Source: SKZT01 sp964478625
Lineage (GTDB): Bacteria; Desulfobacterota; Desulfobacteria; Desulfobacterales; SKZT01
Direction: 5' to 3'
DNA length: 64,000 bases
Assembly: GCA_964478625.1 (NCBI GenBank)
Contig: CAYZJH010000011.1
Span: 14,859-78,858, forward strand
Each line of letters begins with the position of its first letter. Position 1 is the stretch's first letter. Below, in pieces: positions 8,645 to 16,428 of this stretch. The notes beneath the pieces were generated by a model. It saw only the letters and a list, made by a program, of their open reading frames with translations. It was not told the origin of the DNA and did no database searches. Made by a program: the position numbers and the translations under genes.

Positions 8645-8784
8645 TGTCATTCTGAGGAAACGACTCGCAACAGCATGACGCTTGAAAAGAAACTATTTCC
8701 CAATATGTTGATTGAAACCACGGCGACCGAACAATCTCTTTGCGTGAGGCCGGACCGATCAACAGATTTGACTTGGCAGTGACA
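8645..8784 (+). repeat. Copy 2 of the dispersed MITE-like repeat (internally shortened)
   Basis: It begins with the terminal repeat TGTCATTCTGAGG at 8645-8657 and continues with matches to the 12778-13013 element (GAAAAGAAACTATTTCCCAA, ATTGAAACCACGGCGACCGA). The right part is missing and only a degenerate CAGTGACA remains at 8777-8784. It sits between lutC and the LutB-LutA fusion gene. Confidence 0.7.
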
Positions 8785-8815
8785 ATTTTTAATACCTTTT
8801 TTGGGAGAATAGACT

Positions 8816-10984
8816 ATGATCAGCACTCCTCACGATATCAAAGAATACAGAAAAAAGTTGAAAAAGGCTTTGAAAAACGAATTTCTTGGAATTACCCTGG
8901 ATAACTTTGCTTCTGCATACAGGATATCCCGGGCCAAAGCTTTCGAAGGAATAAACCTGGAAGAGCTTATCCATGACATCGCCAAAGGTAAAGATGCCTC
9001 CATTCCCTGCCTCGAAGATCTCTTTGATCAGTTTAAATCCCGTGCGCAAGCTGCCGGAGTCAACATTCATATGGCCCAAACTGCCGTTGAAGCCAATGAA
9101 ATCATTGCGTCCATCGCAAAGGCCAATAAGGTTCAAAAAATCGTCAAGGGAAAATCTATGACCGCCGAGGAGACTTTCCTCAATGACCACCTTGAGAAAG
9201 AAGGCTACCAGGTGACGGAAACCGATCTGGGGGAGTGGATTATCCAGATGCGTCATGAAGGACCTTCGCACATGGTTATGCCGGCCATTCATTTGTCACG
9301 CAGACAGGTTGCAGAACTGTTTACCGAAGTCACCGGCGAATACCAGGATCCCGATGACATCGACGGCATGGTGAAAACAGCTCGGAAACAACTTCGACAG
9401 GCATATATCAAAGCGGACATGGGAATTACCGGAGCAAATTTTGCCATCGCGGAAACAGGCACCATAGGCCTGGTCACCAACGAGGGCAACGGAAGACTGG
9501 TGACAACCCTTCCCAGAGTGCATGTGGCGCTGGTGGGTTTTGACAAACTGGTTCCGGACCTGAAGTCGGCACTACGAATACTGAAAGCCCTTCCCCGAAA
9601 TGCCACAGGACAAGCCATTTCAACCTATGTGACCTGGATCACCGGAGCCAATGAATGCGCTCCAGGCCCCAACGGACAAAAAGAAATGCATATTGTTTTT
9701 CTGGACAACGGAAGGCTGGCCCTGGCCAAAGACCCGGTATTTTCCCAGGCCCTTCGCTGCATCCGGTGCGGTGCCTGCGCCAACGTGTGCCCCATCTACC
9801 AGCTAGTCGGAGGACACAACTATGGCCATGTCTACATCGGTGCCATCGGGCTGATCCTGACCTATTTTTATCACGGAAGAGAAAATGCGAGGGCCATCAT
9901 TAAAAACTGCCTTAACTGTCAGGCGTGCAAATCGGTCTGCCCGACAGGAATCGATCTTCCTCACCTGATCAAGGAAGTCTATCGCACGATTCTTAAAGTT
10001 GAAGGCAAAAAGCCCATCAAAAATATTTTACTGAACCGGGTTATGAGAGACCGCCGACTGTTTCATTTTCTCCTTCGCCAGGCCTACCTGGTTCAAAAAC
10101 CTCTGGCTGGTGGTGGAAACCTGATAAGGCATTTGCCCTTGTTTTTTTCCAGAGAACACGGGTTCAGGAGCCTTCCAGTGGTAGCCGGAACCCCTCTGAG
10201 AGACCAGTGGAAACGCATTAACCCGCGATTGAAACATCCGAAATACCGGGTAGCACTCTTTGGCGGGTGCGTGGTGGATTTTGTTTACCCTGAGCAGGCC
10301 TTGGCCATGGTGAAACTTGCCGAAGAGTTCCACGTGCAATTGGAATATCCTATGGAACAAACCTGCTGTGGACTACCTGCCAAAATGATGGGAGAAAACG
10401 ACACCGCAAGGGAAGTGGCGATTCAGAACTTGGAAGCCGTGAATTTTCATGATTATGATTTCATCCTCACATTGTGTGCTTCCTGCGGCTCTCACCTGAA
10501 AGAAAACTACCCCATCCTTCTTGCCGCAGATACAAAATGGAAAGAAAAAGCCCGAAACTTCATCGACAAAGTCATAGATTTCAGCTCCTTTATGCAGAAC
10601 GTTTTAAGGGTACCGACGGATAAGTTTGAAGGAAAAGGGAAAAAAACAGCGTATCATTCTCCTTGCCACCTTTGCCGGGGGTTGAATGTCACAAAGGAAC
10701 CCCGGGAGCTTTTGAAAACCGCCAGGTTGGAGTATGTGGCGGCAAAAGATGAAGATGTCTGCTGCGGTTTCGGCGGATCTTTTTCCATCGAATTTCCCGA
10801 AATTTCAGCGGAAATTCTCAAACGCAAACTGGATCATGTTGAAGCCACGGGCGCTGAAGTTTTAGTAACCGATTGCCCCGGCTGCGTGCTCCAACTTCGG
10901 GGAGGATTGGACAAACGACCATCTTCCAACAAAATCCAGGTGAAACATATTGCGGAAGTTATTGCCGACACCCTAAAAATATAA
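8816..10984 (+). CDS. LutB-LutA fusion: LUD, ferredoxin and CCG-domain lactate oxidation protein
   Basis: A 722-residue cytoplasmic iron-sulfur protein for lactate oxidation to pyruvate. The N-terminal LutB/LUD region spans about residues 60-300 (KGKSMTAEETFLNDHLE, GITGANFAIAETGTIGLVTN). Two [4Fe-4S] motifs follow: CIRCGACANVCP from residue 315 and CLNCQACKSVCP from about 365. The C-terminal 270 residues are LutA-like with two CCG domains (GGCVVDFVYP, TCCGLPAKMMG; SPCHLCRG, CCGFGGSFSIE, CPGCVLQLRGG). LutA and LutB are separate proteins in Bacillus; a fused form of about 720 residues is known from Desulfovibrio-type sulfate reducers. GGGAG precedes ATG 8816. Together with LutC it would form a complete Lut-type L-lactate dehydrogenase. 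Confidence 0.88.
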   Translation: MISTPHDIKEYRKKLKKALKNEFLGITLDNFASAYRISRAKAFEGINLEELIHDIAKGKDASIPCLEDLFDQFKSRAQAAGVNIHMAQTAVEANEIIASIAKANKVQKIVKGKSMTAEETFLNDHLEKEGYQVTETDLGEWIIQMRHEGPSHMVMPAIHLSRRQVAELFTEVTGEYQDPDDIDGMVKTARKQLRQAYIKADMGITGANFAIAETGTIGLVTNEGNGRLVTTLPRVHVALVGFDKLVPDLKSALRILKALPRNATGQAISTYVTWITGANECAPGPNGQKEMHIVFLDNGRLALAKDPVFSQALRCIRCGACANVCPIYQLVGGHNYGHVYIGAIGLILTYFYHGRENARAIIKNCLNCQACKSVCPTGIDLPHLIKEVYRTILKVEGKKPIKNILLNRVMRDRRLFHFLLRQAYLVQKPLAGGGNLIRHLPLFFSREHGFRSLPVVAGTPLRDQWKRINPRLKHPKYRVALFGGCVVDFVYPEQALAMVKLAEEFHVQLEYPMEQTCCGLPAKMMGENDTAREVAIQNLEAVNFHDYDFILTLCASCGSHLKENYPILLAADTKWKEKARNFIDKVIDFSSFMQNVLRVPTDKFEGKGKKTAYHSPCHLCRGLNVTKEPRELLKTARLEYVAAKDEDVCCGFGGSFSIEFPEISAEILKRKLDHVEATGAEVLVTDCPGCVLQLRGGLDKRPSSNKIQVKHIAEVIADTLKI

Positions 10985-10998
10985 CCTAAACCTCTTTT

Positions 10999-11193
10999 TC
11001 ATGCATCAACAGCCACAAGAGAAATCGATAATTCTTTTTCAAGGTTCTGGATTTTCGCCAGTTGATCTGATGTCAGCATGGATGGCTTAAACTCTTTGCA
11101 CGAAAAGGCGAGCAGTGTCTTACCCGTCTCTTTTTCAAGATGTTGGATGGCATCGATTTTTTGCTGGTCCAGATGTGATAAACTGCAAAGCAT
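10999..11193 (-). CDS. Small conserved-looking protein with an internal duplication
   Basis: A 64-residue protein with ATG at 11193 behind a textbook AAAGGAG site. The sequence is an internal tandem repeat of about 25 residues: LDQQKIDAIQHLEKETGKTL and LTSDQLAKIQNLEKELSISL share the IQxLEKE core and each ends in a hydrophobic strand (LLAFSC, LVAVDA). No signal peptide or membrane segment is seen. It is convergent to the LutB-LutA fusion, whose stop lies 15 bp away. Two helix-strand units with a shared pattern suggest a small folded protein. The function is unknown. The strong start signal and clean repeat make it a likely real gene. Confidence 0.6.
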   Translation of the reverse strand: MLCSLSHLDQQKIDAIQHLEKETGKTLLAFSCKEFKPSMLTSDQLAKIQNLEKELSISLVAVDA

Positions 11194-11651
11194 AGCGATC
11201 TCCTTTCATGGGGGATGTTGTTTGACTGTTTCAGATTTTAAAATAATACGGCTGACATAAAAGGCAACCCAAAATGGGGTTGATTTATACCCGGCCTGAA
11301 AAGATGGTGCCGACAACTCTTGCTTATTCCGATAAATGCCGCATTGACACCAAGAAAAGGGCAAAGTACGAAATCAGTGGTTCTTAGAAGGCTGCCACCA
11401 TACAACGGTGCCTGGCACACGGTCATTGGCCGACAAAAAACCTTTGTTTATATAAAAGATAGCTTTTAGAACCAGCATCACCCAATGCCCCTTCTACAAA
11501 CATGGACCTGTAATGGTAGTATCAGGTATCCCAAAACATTTTGGAATTCATCCAAAACGATCGGATATGCTCTTAAATAAAGGCTGAACTCGCTTTCTAC
11601 CGCCTCCGGAGGACTTCACCGAATGCGAATCTGAAAATAAATAATCCTTAA
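11194..11651. other. Intergenic region with no supported gene
   Basis: These 458 bp hold only short frames without ribosome binding sites or recognisable motifs. A possible promoter-like pair (TTGACT and TAATAC, about 16 bp apart) lies near 11223-11250 on the plus strand, but no gene follows. I see no repeat copy or RNA gene here. Confidence 0.5.
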
Positions 11652-11846
11652 TTGTTTCGATCTGTTAAAACGTGTCGGTTTGAAAGAAATATGCTTATGT
11701 TATGCAACTCAAATCCGGTCCCGTTGGGTTGGTATCCAGGCCTTGAGTATGCGACCTCTGAGGAACGGGTGAACTGGCGCCTCATTGGCAGAGGTCGAGG
11801 AATCCGCTGGAAGGAGTTGAAAACCGGGTACTCACCGAACCCATGA
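11652..11846 (+). pseudogene. DUF2442-like protein, short and probably degenerate
   Basis: The frame (TTG start at 11652 or ATG at 11694) contains PVPLGWYPGLEYATSEERVNW followed by RLIGRGRGIRWKEL, matching the conserved core of small DUF2442 proteins (usually PLxWYPRLxxATPEQRxxWxxxGxGxGIHWPxLDEDLS). The strand before the core is shorter than normal. After WKEL the expected acidic DEDLSVxGL end is replaced by TGYSPNP, consistent with truncation or frameshift. DUF2442 proteins often pair with toxin-like partners, and a HigBA module lies just downstream. Its stop overlaps the start of the next ORF as ATGA. Confidence 0.45.
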
Positions 11847-12079
11847 ACAAACTGGAACAAGACATGCGCAGTTTGAGGGAACAGCTCTTCGGCAATCCGG
11901 AACCTACGGTTACCGTTGCTCTACTCAAGAAAAATCTGGAATCTTTGGCCTGCGAAAACGGCGCACTGCCACAAGAACTTGACCGACAAAACGTCTCAAA
12001 CAAGTGGTTTCGGATTCTTATCATACTTTCCATTGGCCTCTTGGGACTATCCGTAAGTATCCTGCTGAAACGAGTGTGA
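11843..12079 (+). CDS. Small hypothetical protein with one C-terminal membrane segment
   Basis: A 78-residue ORF whose ATG overlaps the preceding stop (ATGA), which suggests translational coupling. Residues 1-55 are polar and helical with many Glu, Gln and Leu (MNKLEQDMRSLREQLF), likely a short coiled coil. Residues about 56-74 (FRILIILSIGLLGLSVSIL) form one hydrophobic membrane span followed by KRV. It resembles a tail-anchored inner-membrane protein. No family is recognised and it could be a chance ORF, but the coupling and composition favour a real gene. Confidence 0.4.
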   Translation: MNKLEQDMRSLREQLFGNPEPTVTVALLKKNLESLACENGALPQELDRQNVSNKWFRILIILSIGLLGLSVSILLKRV

Positions 12080-12088
12080 AAATGCCTC

Positions 12089-12117
12089 TTGACGTTTAAC
12101 GTTAAACGGCCTAAATT
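12089..12117 (+). promoter_or_regulatory. Probable higBA promoter with palindromic operator
   Basis: TTGACG (12089-12094) and TAAATT (12112-12117) are separated by 17 bp. The spacer contains the perfect 16-bp palindrome CGTTTAACGTTAAACG (12093-12108), a good site for HigA-type autorepression. The expected transcription start is about at the higB ATG (12124), so the mRNA may be leaderless. Confidence 0.55.
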
Positions 12118-12123
12118 GACCAT

Positions 12124-12411
12124 ATGATACGGTCGTTCAAGGACAAGGAAGCCGAAAAAATTTTTAATCGAGAGCAGTCCTTAAAGCTTCCAGTGGAATT
12201 GCAGAGACCGGCTTTTAGAAAATTGAGAATGTTGAACAGGTCAGTAAATTTAAACGATTTACGAATTCCTCCGGCCAACAGGCTGGAAAAAATGAAAGGC
12301 GACAGAGCCAACCAATATTCGATCCGTATCAATAATCAATGGAGGATCTGCTTTAAATGGTCGGGTAATGATGCCTTTGAAGTTGAAATTGTCGATTATC
12401 ACAAGGGGTAA
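12124..12411 (+). CDS. higB: HigB/RelE-family toxin
   Basis: A 95-residue toxin of the HigB (plasmid maintenance killer) subgroup of RelE-like mRNA interferases, which cut mRNA at the ribosome. The family pattern is visible: MIRSFKDKEAEKIF at the start, LNDLRIPPANRLEKMKGDR in the middle, and QYSIRINNQWRICFKW near the end with the conserved RIxxQWRICF motif and a final EVEIVDYHKG. The length is normal. It precedes its antitoxin gene by 7 bp. The promoter lies so close that translation may start without a leader. It probably acts in stability of this accessory region or in stress response. Confidence 0.88.
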   Translation: MIRSFKDKEAEKIFNREQSLKLPVELQRPAFRKLRMLNRSVNLNDLRIPPANRLEKMKGDRANQYSIRINNQWRICFKWSGNDAFEVEIVDYHKG

Positions 12412-12418
12412 AATACTT

Positions 12419-12724
12419 ATGAGCAGAAAAAAACTATCTCCATTGCATCCGGGAGAAATTTTACAAAAAGAATTTCTTGAGCCTAAAGGCTTAAGCCAAA
12501 ACAAACTTGCTATGGCTCTTCACGTTCCGGCACGTCGGATAAATGAGATTATTTTGGGAAAGCGAGGTGTAACTGCAGACACAGCACTGAGGCTTTCAAG
12601 ATATTTTGGCACCTCCCCACAGTTCTGGCTTGGGTTGCAAATGGACTATGAACTCGATGTTGCTGAAGACTTGCTCGAAGGCAGAATTGAAAGAGAAGTG
12701 ACTCCAATGGATGTTAATGGATAA
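12419..12724 (+). CDS. higA: HigA-family antitoxin (XRE-type DNA-binding)
   Basis: A 101-residue antitoxin. It starts MSRKKLSPLHPGEILQKEFL, the usual HigA N-terminus, followed by an XRE helix-turn-helix (LSQNKLAMALHVPARRINEI), GKRGVTADTALRLSRYFGTS and PQFWLGLQMDYELD, all typical of VapI/HigA proteins. It should bind and neutralise the upstream toxin and repress the operon by binding the palindrome at 12093-12108. The ATG at 12419 was chosen over a longer in-frame start inside the toxin gene because it gives the standard family N-terminus. The toxin-first order is typical for higBA. Confidence 0.9.
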   Translation: MSRKKLSPLHPGEILQKEFLEPKGLSQNKLAMALHVPARRINEIILGKRGVTADTALRLSRYFGTSPQFWLGLQMDYELDVAEDLLEGRIEREVTPMDVNG

Positions 12725-12777
12725 GGAATAGCTCCCAACCCATAAGAATTGAACAGATCTGCCGGGAAATTGTGACA

Positions 12778-13013
12778 TGTCATTCTGAGGGAGCGACTCG
12801 TAGTGGTTTGATACCTGAAAAGAAACCATTTCCCAATACACTGATTGAAGTTACAGCGACCGAAAAATCTCTCTTCCCGGGGCCGGCCCCATCTTCGGAT
12901 CCGGGTTGGAGATGAAAAAAAAAAGGCCTTGCCTGCGTGAAGGAAAGATTCTTCGTCGGCCACAGAGCACGTGCCATATGATCATTTAAGATGTTGGCCT
13001 CCTCAGAATGACA
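12778..13013. mobile_element. MITE-like repeat element with 13-bp terminal inverted repeats (copy 3, complete)
   Basis: The 236-bp element begins TGTCATTCTGAGG (12778-12790) and ends CCTCAGAATGACA (13001-13013), perfect inverted repeats of each other. It has no transposase gene. Related partial copies lie at 5800-5974 and 8645-8784. Short ORFs inside it are not real genes. The ends and size resemble non-autonomous transposable elements mobilised in trans; no target-site duplication is obvious. Confidence 0.75.
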
Positions 13014-13026
13014 TGGTGTAATCCCT

Positions 13027-13962
13027 TTATTGTTTATCCACCATTACATTAACCTGAAAGCTGATCAGGTCAAAGACCTTGTGCATTCCCAGATATTCAA
13101 AAAAGCGGGTAGAGCCGTAAATGATATTCCATCGGGTGCGGTCGATATCAAAATGGGATTCTATGGACAGATGACCTTTTTCGGTTTCATTAACGGTAGC
13201 ATCAAATTCCAGGGATGCTGAAACACCCCGCAGAGTCAGTTCTCCCTTGAAGGTATAATTGGGCGATGTCAGCCATGCCGGATCCTTGGGGTTACCCTCG
13301 GTGATGGTCAATACGGCTTTGGGAAAAAGCTTTACGAAAAAAAAGTCGTCGGACTTGAGATGCTGTTCCAACACCGGGTGCCATTCATCGCCCTCCAGGT
13401 TGATGTTGTGGATCGTATTCATGTCCACTTCAAATGAACCACTGAGCAGAGCGTTTTTAACCGTGAGAGTCCCCTTTCCGATCTTGACCGTACCATAATG
13501 CCTTGTGTTGGGATTGCGACCAGCCCATTCAATACGACTGGCAACAGTGTCGACAACGTAAATGCCATCTTGGATGCACAACCTGGTCTGAGGATCATCG
13601 GCTTGGTCCGACTCAGCACCTTCCAGGGTATATCCCGCTTTCCGCCAGGCAGCGATTCCTCCTTCAAGACAGGAAATATTCCGGTATCCATCCCGGACCA
13701 GTTTTTCCATCGCCGCCATCACATCCCGACTTTGAGAACTGGAGCCGTATACCACTATCCGTGCGTTTTTGTCCGCTGCAATCCCAGCCATGTCATCTAA
13801 AAATGAAACCATGTAAACACAAGCATTTCTGGCACCCGGCAGATGCATTTTTTCAAAATGCTCCGGCGGTAAAAGATCGATAAGGACGGTATCAGGTTTT
13901 TGTATCATCAATTCTTTGACTTCACGGGCACTCAGCCCCTTTTGATCAGAACTTGGATTCAT
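13027..13962 (-). CDS. Rhodanese-like domain fused to a YceI domain
   Basis: A 311-residue two-domain protein. Residues about 8-115 form a rhodanese fold (VLIDLLPPEHFEKMHLPGA, RIVVYGSSSQSRD, LEGGIAAWRKAGY). The position of the catalytic Cys in the active loop is replaced (YGSSSQSR), so sulfur transfer is unlikely. Residues about 135-310 are a YceI-like lipocalin fold (YVVDTVASRIEWAGRN, GSFEVDMNTIHN, LTLRGVSASLEFD, SIESHFDIDRTRWNI). YceI proteins bind isoprenoid-type lipids. No signal peptide is seen, although YceI proteins are often exported. AAGGAAGG precedes ATG 13962. It is the downstream neighbour of the SLC13 transporter on the same strand (26-bp gap). Confidence 0.8.
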   Translation of the reverse strand: MNPSSDQKGLSAREVKELMIQKPDTVLIDLLPPEHFEKMHLPGARNACVYMVSFLDDMAGIAADKNARIVVYGSSSQSRDVMAAMEKLVRDGYRNISCLEGGIAAWRKAGYTLEGAESDQADDPQTRLCIQDGIYVVDTVASRIEWAGRNPNTRHYGTVKIGKGTLTVKNALLSGSFEVDMNTIHNINLEGDEWHPVLEQHLKSDDFFFVKLFPKAVLTITEGNPKDPAWLTSPNYTFKGELTLRGVSASLEFDATVNETEKGHLSIESHFDIDRTRWNIIYGSTRFFEYLGMHKVFDLISFQVNVMVDKQ

Positions 13963-13988
13963 CTTTCACCTTCCTTTTAAGTTCGATA

Positions 13989-16352
13989 TTAAGGCACCAG
14001 CGGCCAGAAAATGGGCATGACCAGCATTAATACCACCAGGGTCACGATGGTGAGTAATCCGCCGACCTTGACGTAATCGAGAAATTTATATCCGCCGGGG
14101 CCCATCACGAGAATATTTGCCGGGTGGGAAATGGGGGTGGTAAAACTGGCGGATGCCGCCATGGAAATGGCCATCATCAGACCATAGGGAGACAAACCCA
14201 TGTTGGCCGATGTATTGAGGGCGATGGGTGCCATGAGTACAACCAGTGCAGCGGTGGGCACAAAACAGGTGGCCAGAAAAGTCAGGGAAATCAACCCCAC
14301 CATCACCGCATTGGGACCGTAAGGGCCTACCACAGCCACAACGTTTTCGGCAATCCATCTGGCGGCTCCGGTCTGATCCAAAGCAGTACCCAACGGAAGC
14401 ATGCCTGCGATCAGAAACACCGCTTTCCACTCGATCTGACGATAGGCCTCCTCCATGGTCAGGCATCCGGTCAACACCATAAACGCTGCACCGACCACGC
14501 CCGCAATATAGATGGGCACCCAACCCATAAAAACAGGAAAAAGAACAGCAAACATAATGAAAATGGACAGTTTCATCTTTTCCCGGCGAAGTTTTTCCTG
14601 GACTGTCTGAGTCAGGACGATAAAATCAGGTTCACTTCCCAGCATCTGCAATTTGGTACGGGGTCCCAGCAGCAACAGCGCGTCACCAAAGCGTATTTGC
14701 ATATCCCGGAGGTTGGCCCGGTAGGCATGACCTTCACGCCATAAGGCCAGAACATTCAACCCGAATTTTTCTCGAAAGTTTAACTGGCGAAGCGTCTTTC
14801 CCTCAAGGGTAGTTCCCGGCGCCAAAATGGCTTCCATAAGACCGGTGTCTTCCGAAACAAATGAAGAGAGGTCCGAAGGTGCTGCCTGATGATCCACCAC
14901 AAGGTCTTCAAATCCCTGAAGCAATTCAAAATCGACAAGACGCCCCTCCACCACCAGGCGGTCTTTGGCCTGCAAAATTTCGCCGGGATCAGGCATAAAA
15001 ACCGAGTCTTTATCCCTCAAAATTCCAAGAACATGGGTCCCCAGTGCATCGGCCAGACGGCTTTCTTTGAGTGATTTTCCCACCAGGCCCGAATCCTCGG
15101 GTACCTGCATGATCATCATCTGTTCGTGGAGACGATAAACGCTTGCAAGCTCAGAAACAGTCACCTGATGAAATCCGTCAAATCCAGCCGCCTTTTCAAA
15201 TTTGACAAGCTGATCTTCAGCGGCAGCCAGAAGAAGGACATCTCCACCGGAAAAGGGATGGTCCTGCAAACCGACCCTCTTGATTTGATCCCCACGTCGA
15301 ATCGCCAACACATTGGCCTCAAAACGGTTTCGAAAATCCATGGAATTCAGGGTGCTTCCCACAAAACGTGAATTTGACGGTATTGAAATTTCCGCGAAAC
15401 GGATATTATCGGGAAAAAATTCCTTTAAATCGAATTTTCCCTCTTCAACTTTCATCTGACGCCAGTTTTTTAGTTCATTCAGGTTTTCGATTCTCCCTTC
15501 AACCGTCAAAGAATCTCCTTCTTTAAGAACATCATTCGGACCGGGTGCCATCATGGTGCGATTTCCCCGGGTTATGCCGATCACATTCCATCCCAGAATC
15601 GAACCCATGCGAATCCGGCCCAGGGTTTTATCAATGAGCACCGAGTCCTGCGGTACGGTAACGTGAAAAAGCCGTTCATGAATATCATACTGACTTTGCC
15701 AGTCGACTTTCCGCTGCAGGGATGATTCTTTGGCCACATCCCGTTTCGGCAACAAATGCCGACCGATCAGGGTCATGAAAAGGATACCGAAAAACATCAC
15801 CGAAAGACCAATGGGGGTAAAATCGAAAAAGGTAAAGGGTTTGAAACCGCTTTCCCTTAAAAAATCAGTCACCAGAATGTTGGGAGGAGTACCGATCTGG
15901 GTGGTCAGTCCACCAAGCAAGGTTCCATAAGCAAGAGGCATTAAGAGCCTGGAGGGGGGACTGCCGGTGTGCCTGGCAATGTCCATCACCACCGGAAGCA
16001 TCAGGGCCGCTACAGCCACGTTGTTCATCACCGCCGACATTACGCCCGAAGTGGTCATGATCACCACAATCATGGTTATTTCCCGGTTTCCCGCCACTTT
16101 CATGACAAAATTTCCCAGGATATTGGCGACACCTGTGCGGGTTAATCCACCGCTGAGGATAAAAACCGCCCAGATGGTCACCACCGCCGGATTACTGAAA
16201 CCCGAAAGGGATTCGACCGGCGTGACCAGGCCGGTCAGAGCAACAATACCTAGCACCAGAAGCGCGGTGACCTCCATGGGAATCCACTCGGTGACCAGAA
16301 ATATAATGGAAACGGCCAATATGGATAAAACCAGAGCAATTTCAAATGTCAT
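13989..16352 (-). CDS. SLC13/DASS-type anion transporter with four RCK_C (TrkA-C) domains
   Basis: A 787-residue inner-membrane transporter. About six hydrophobic segments come first (residues 1-210, including VMNNVAVAALMLPVVMDIA and GTPPNILVTDFL). A large soluble insert (about 220-580) follows, then a second membrane half (about 590-787) with SMAASASFTTPISHPANILV. The insert contains what look like four TrkA-C units, starting near FHVTVPQDSVLIDKTLG, EISIPSNSRFVGSTLN, MIMQVPEDSGLVGKSLKE and AILAPGTTLEGKTLRQ. SLC13 members move sulfate or di/tricarboxylates with Na+; RCK_C units bind small ligands and gate transport. Sulfate uptake is a reasonable guess for a sulfate reducer but is not shown. 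GGAGG precedes ATG 16352. Confidence 0.82.
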   Translation of the reverse strand: MTFEIALVLSILAVSIIFLVTEWIPMEVTALLVLGIVALTGLVTPVESLSGFSNPAVVTIWAVFILSGGLTRTGVANILGNFVMKVAGNREITMIVVIMTTSGVMSAVMNNVAVAALMLPVVMDIARHTGSPPSRLLMPLAYGTLLGGLTTQIGTPPNILVTDFLRESGFKPFTFFDFTPIGLSVMFFGILFMTLIGRHLLPKRDVAKESSLQRKVDWQSQYDIHERLFHVTVPQDSVLIDKTLGRIRMGSILGWNVIGITRGNRTMMAPGPNDVLKEGDSLTVEGRIENLNELKNWRQMKVEEGKFDLKEFFPDNIRFAEISIPSNSRFVGSTLNSMDFRNRFEANVLAIRRGDQIKRVGLQDHPFSGGDVLLLAAAEDQLVKFEKAAGFDGFHQVTVSELASVYRLHEQMMIMQVPEDSGLVGKSLKESRLADALGTHVLGILRDKDSVFMPDPGEILQAKDRLVVEGRLVDFELLQGFEDLVVDHQAAPSDLSSFVSEDTGLMEAILAPGTTLEGKTLRQLNFREKFGLNVLALWREGHAYRANLRDMQIRFGDALLLLGPRTKLQMLGSEPDFIVLTQTVQEKLRREKMKLSIFIMFAVLFPVFMGWVPIYIAGVVGAAFMVLTGCLTMEEAYRQIEWKAVFLIAGMLPLGTALDQTGAARWIAENVVAVVGPYGPNAVMVGLISLTFLATCFVPTAALVVLMAPIALNTSANMGLSPYGLMMAISMAASASFTTPISHPANILVMGPGGYKFLDYVKVGGLLTIVTLVVLMLVMPIFWPLVP

Positions 16353-16428
16353 AAAAACAATCCTCCGGGTATTCCGAATCTGTTTCCTCTATAAAATCAA
16401 AAATCAACTATCCGGATTTTTTGAGAAG

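Noticed and set aside
12780..12977. Minus-strand 65-residue ORF inside the complete repeat
   Set aside because: It lies wholly inside the non-coding element and lacks a ribosome site.
14124..14744. 206-residue plus-strand ORF opposite the SLC13 gene
   Set aside because: His/Gly/Gln-rich shadow translation of a transporter gene; no start signal.
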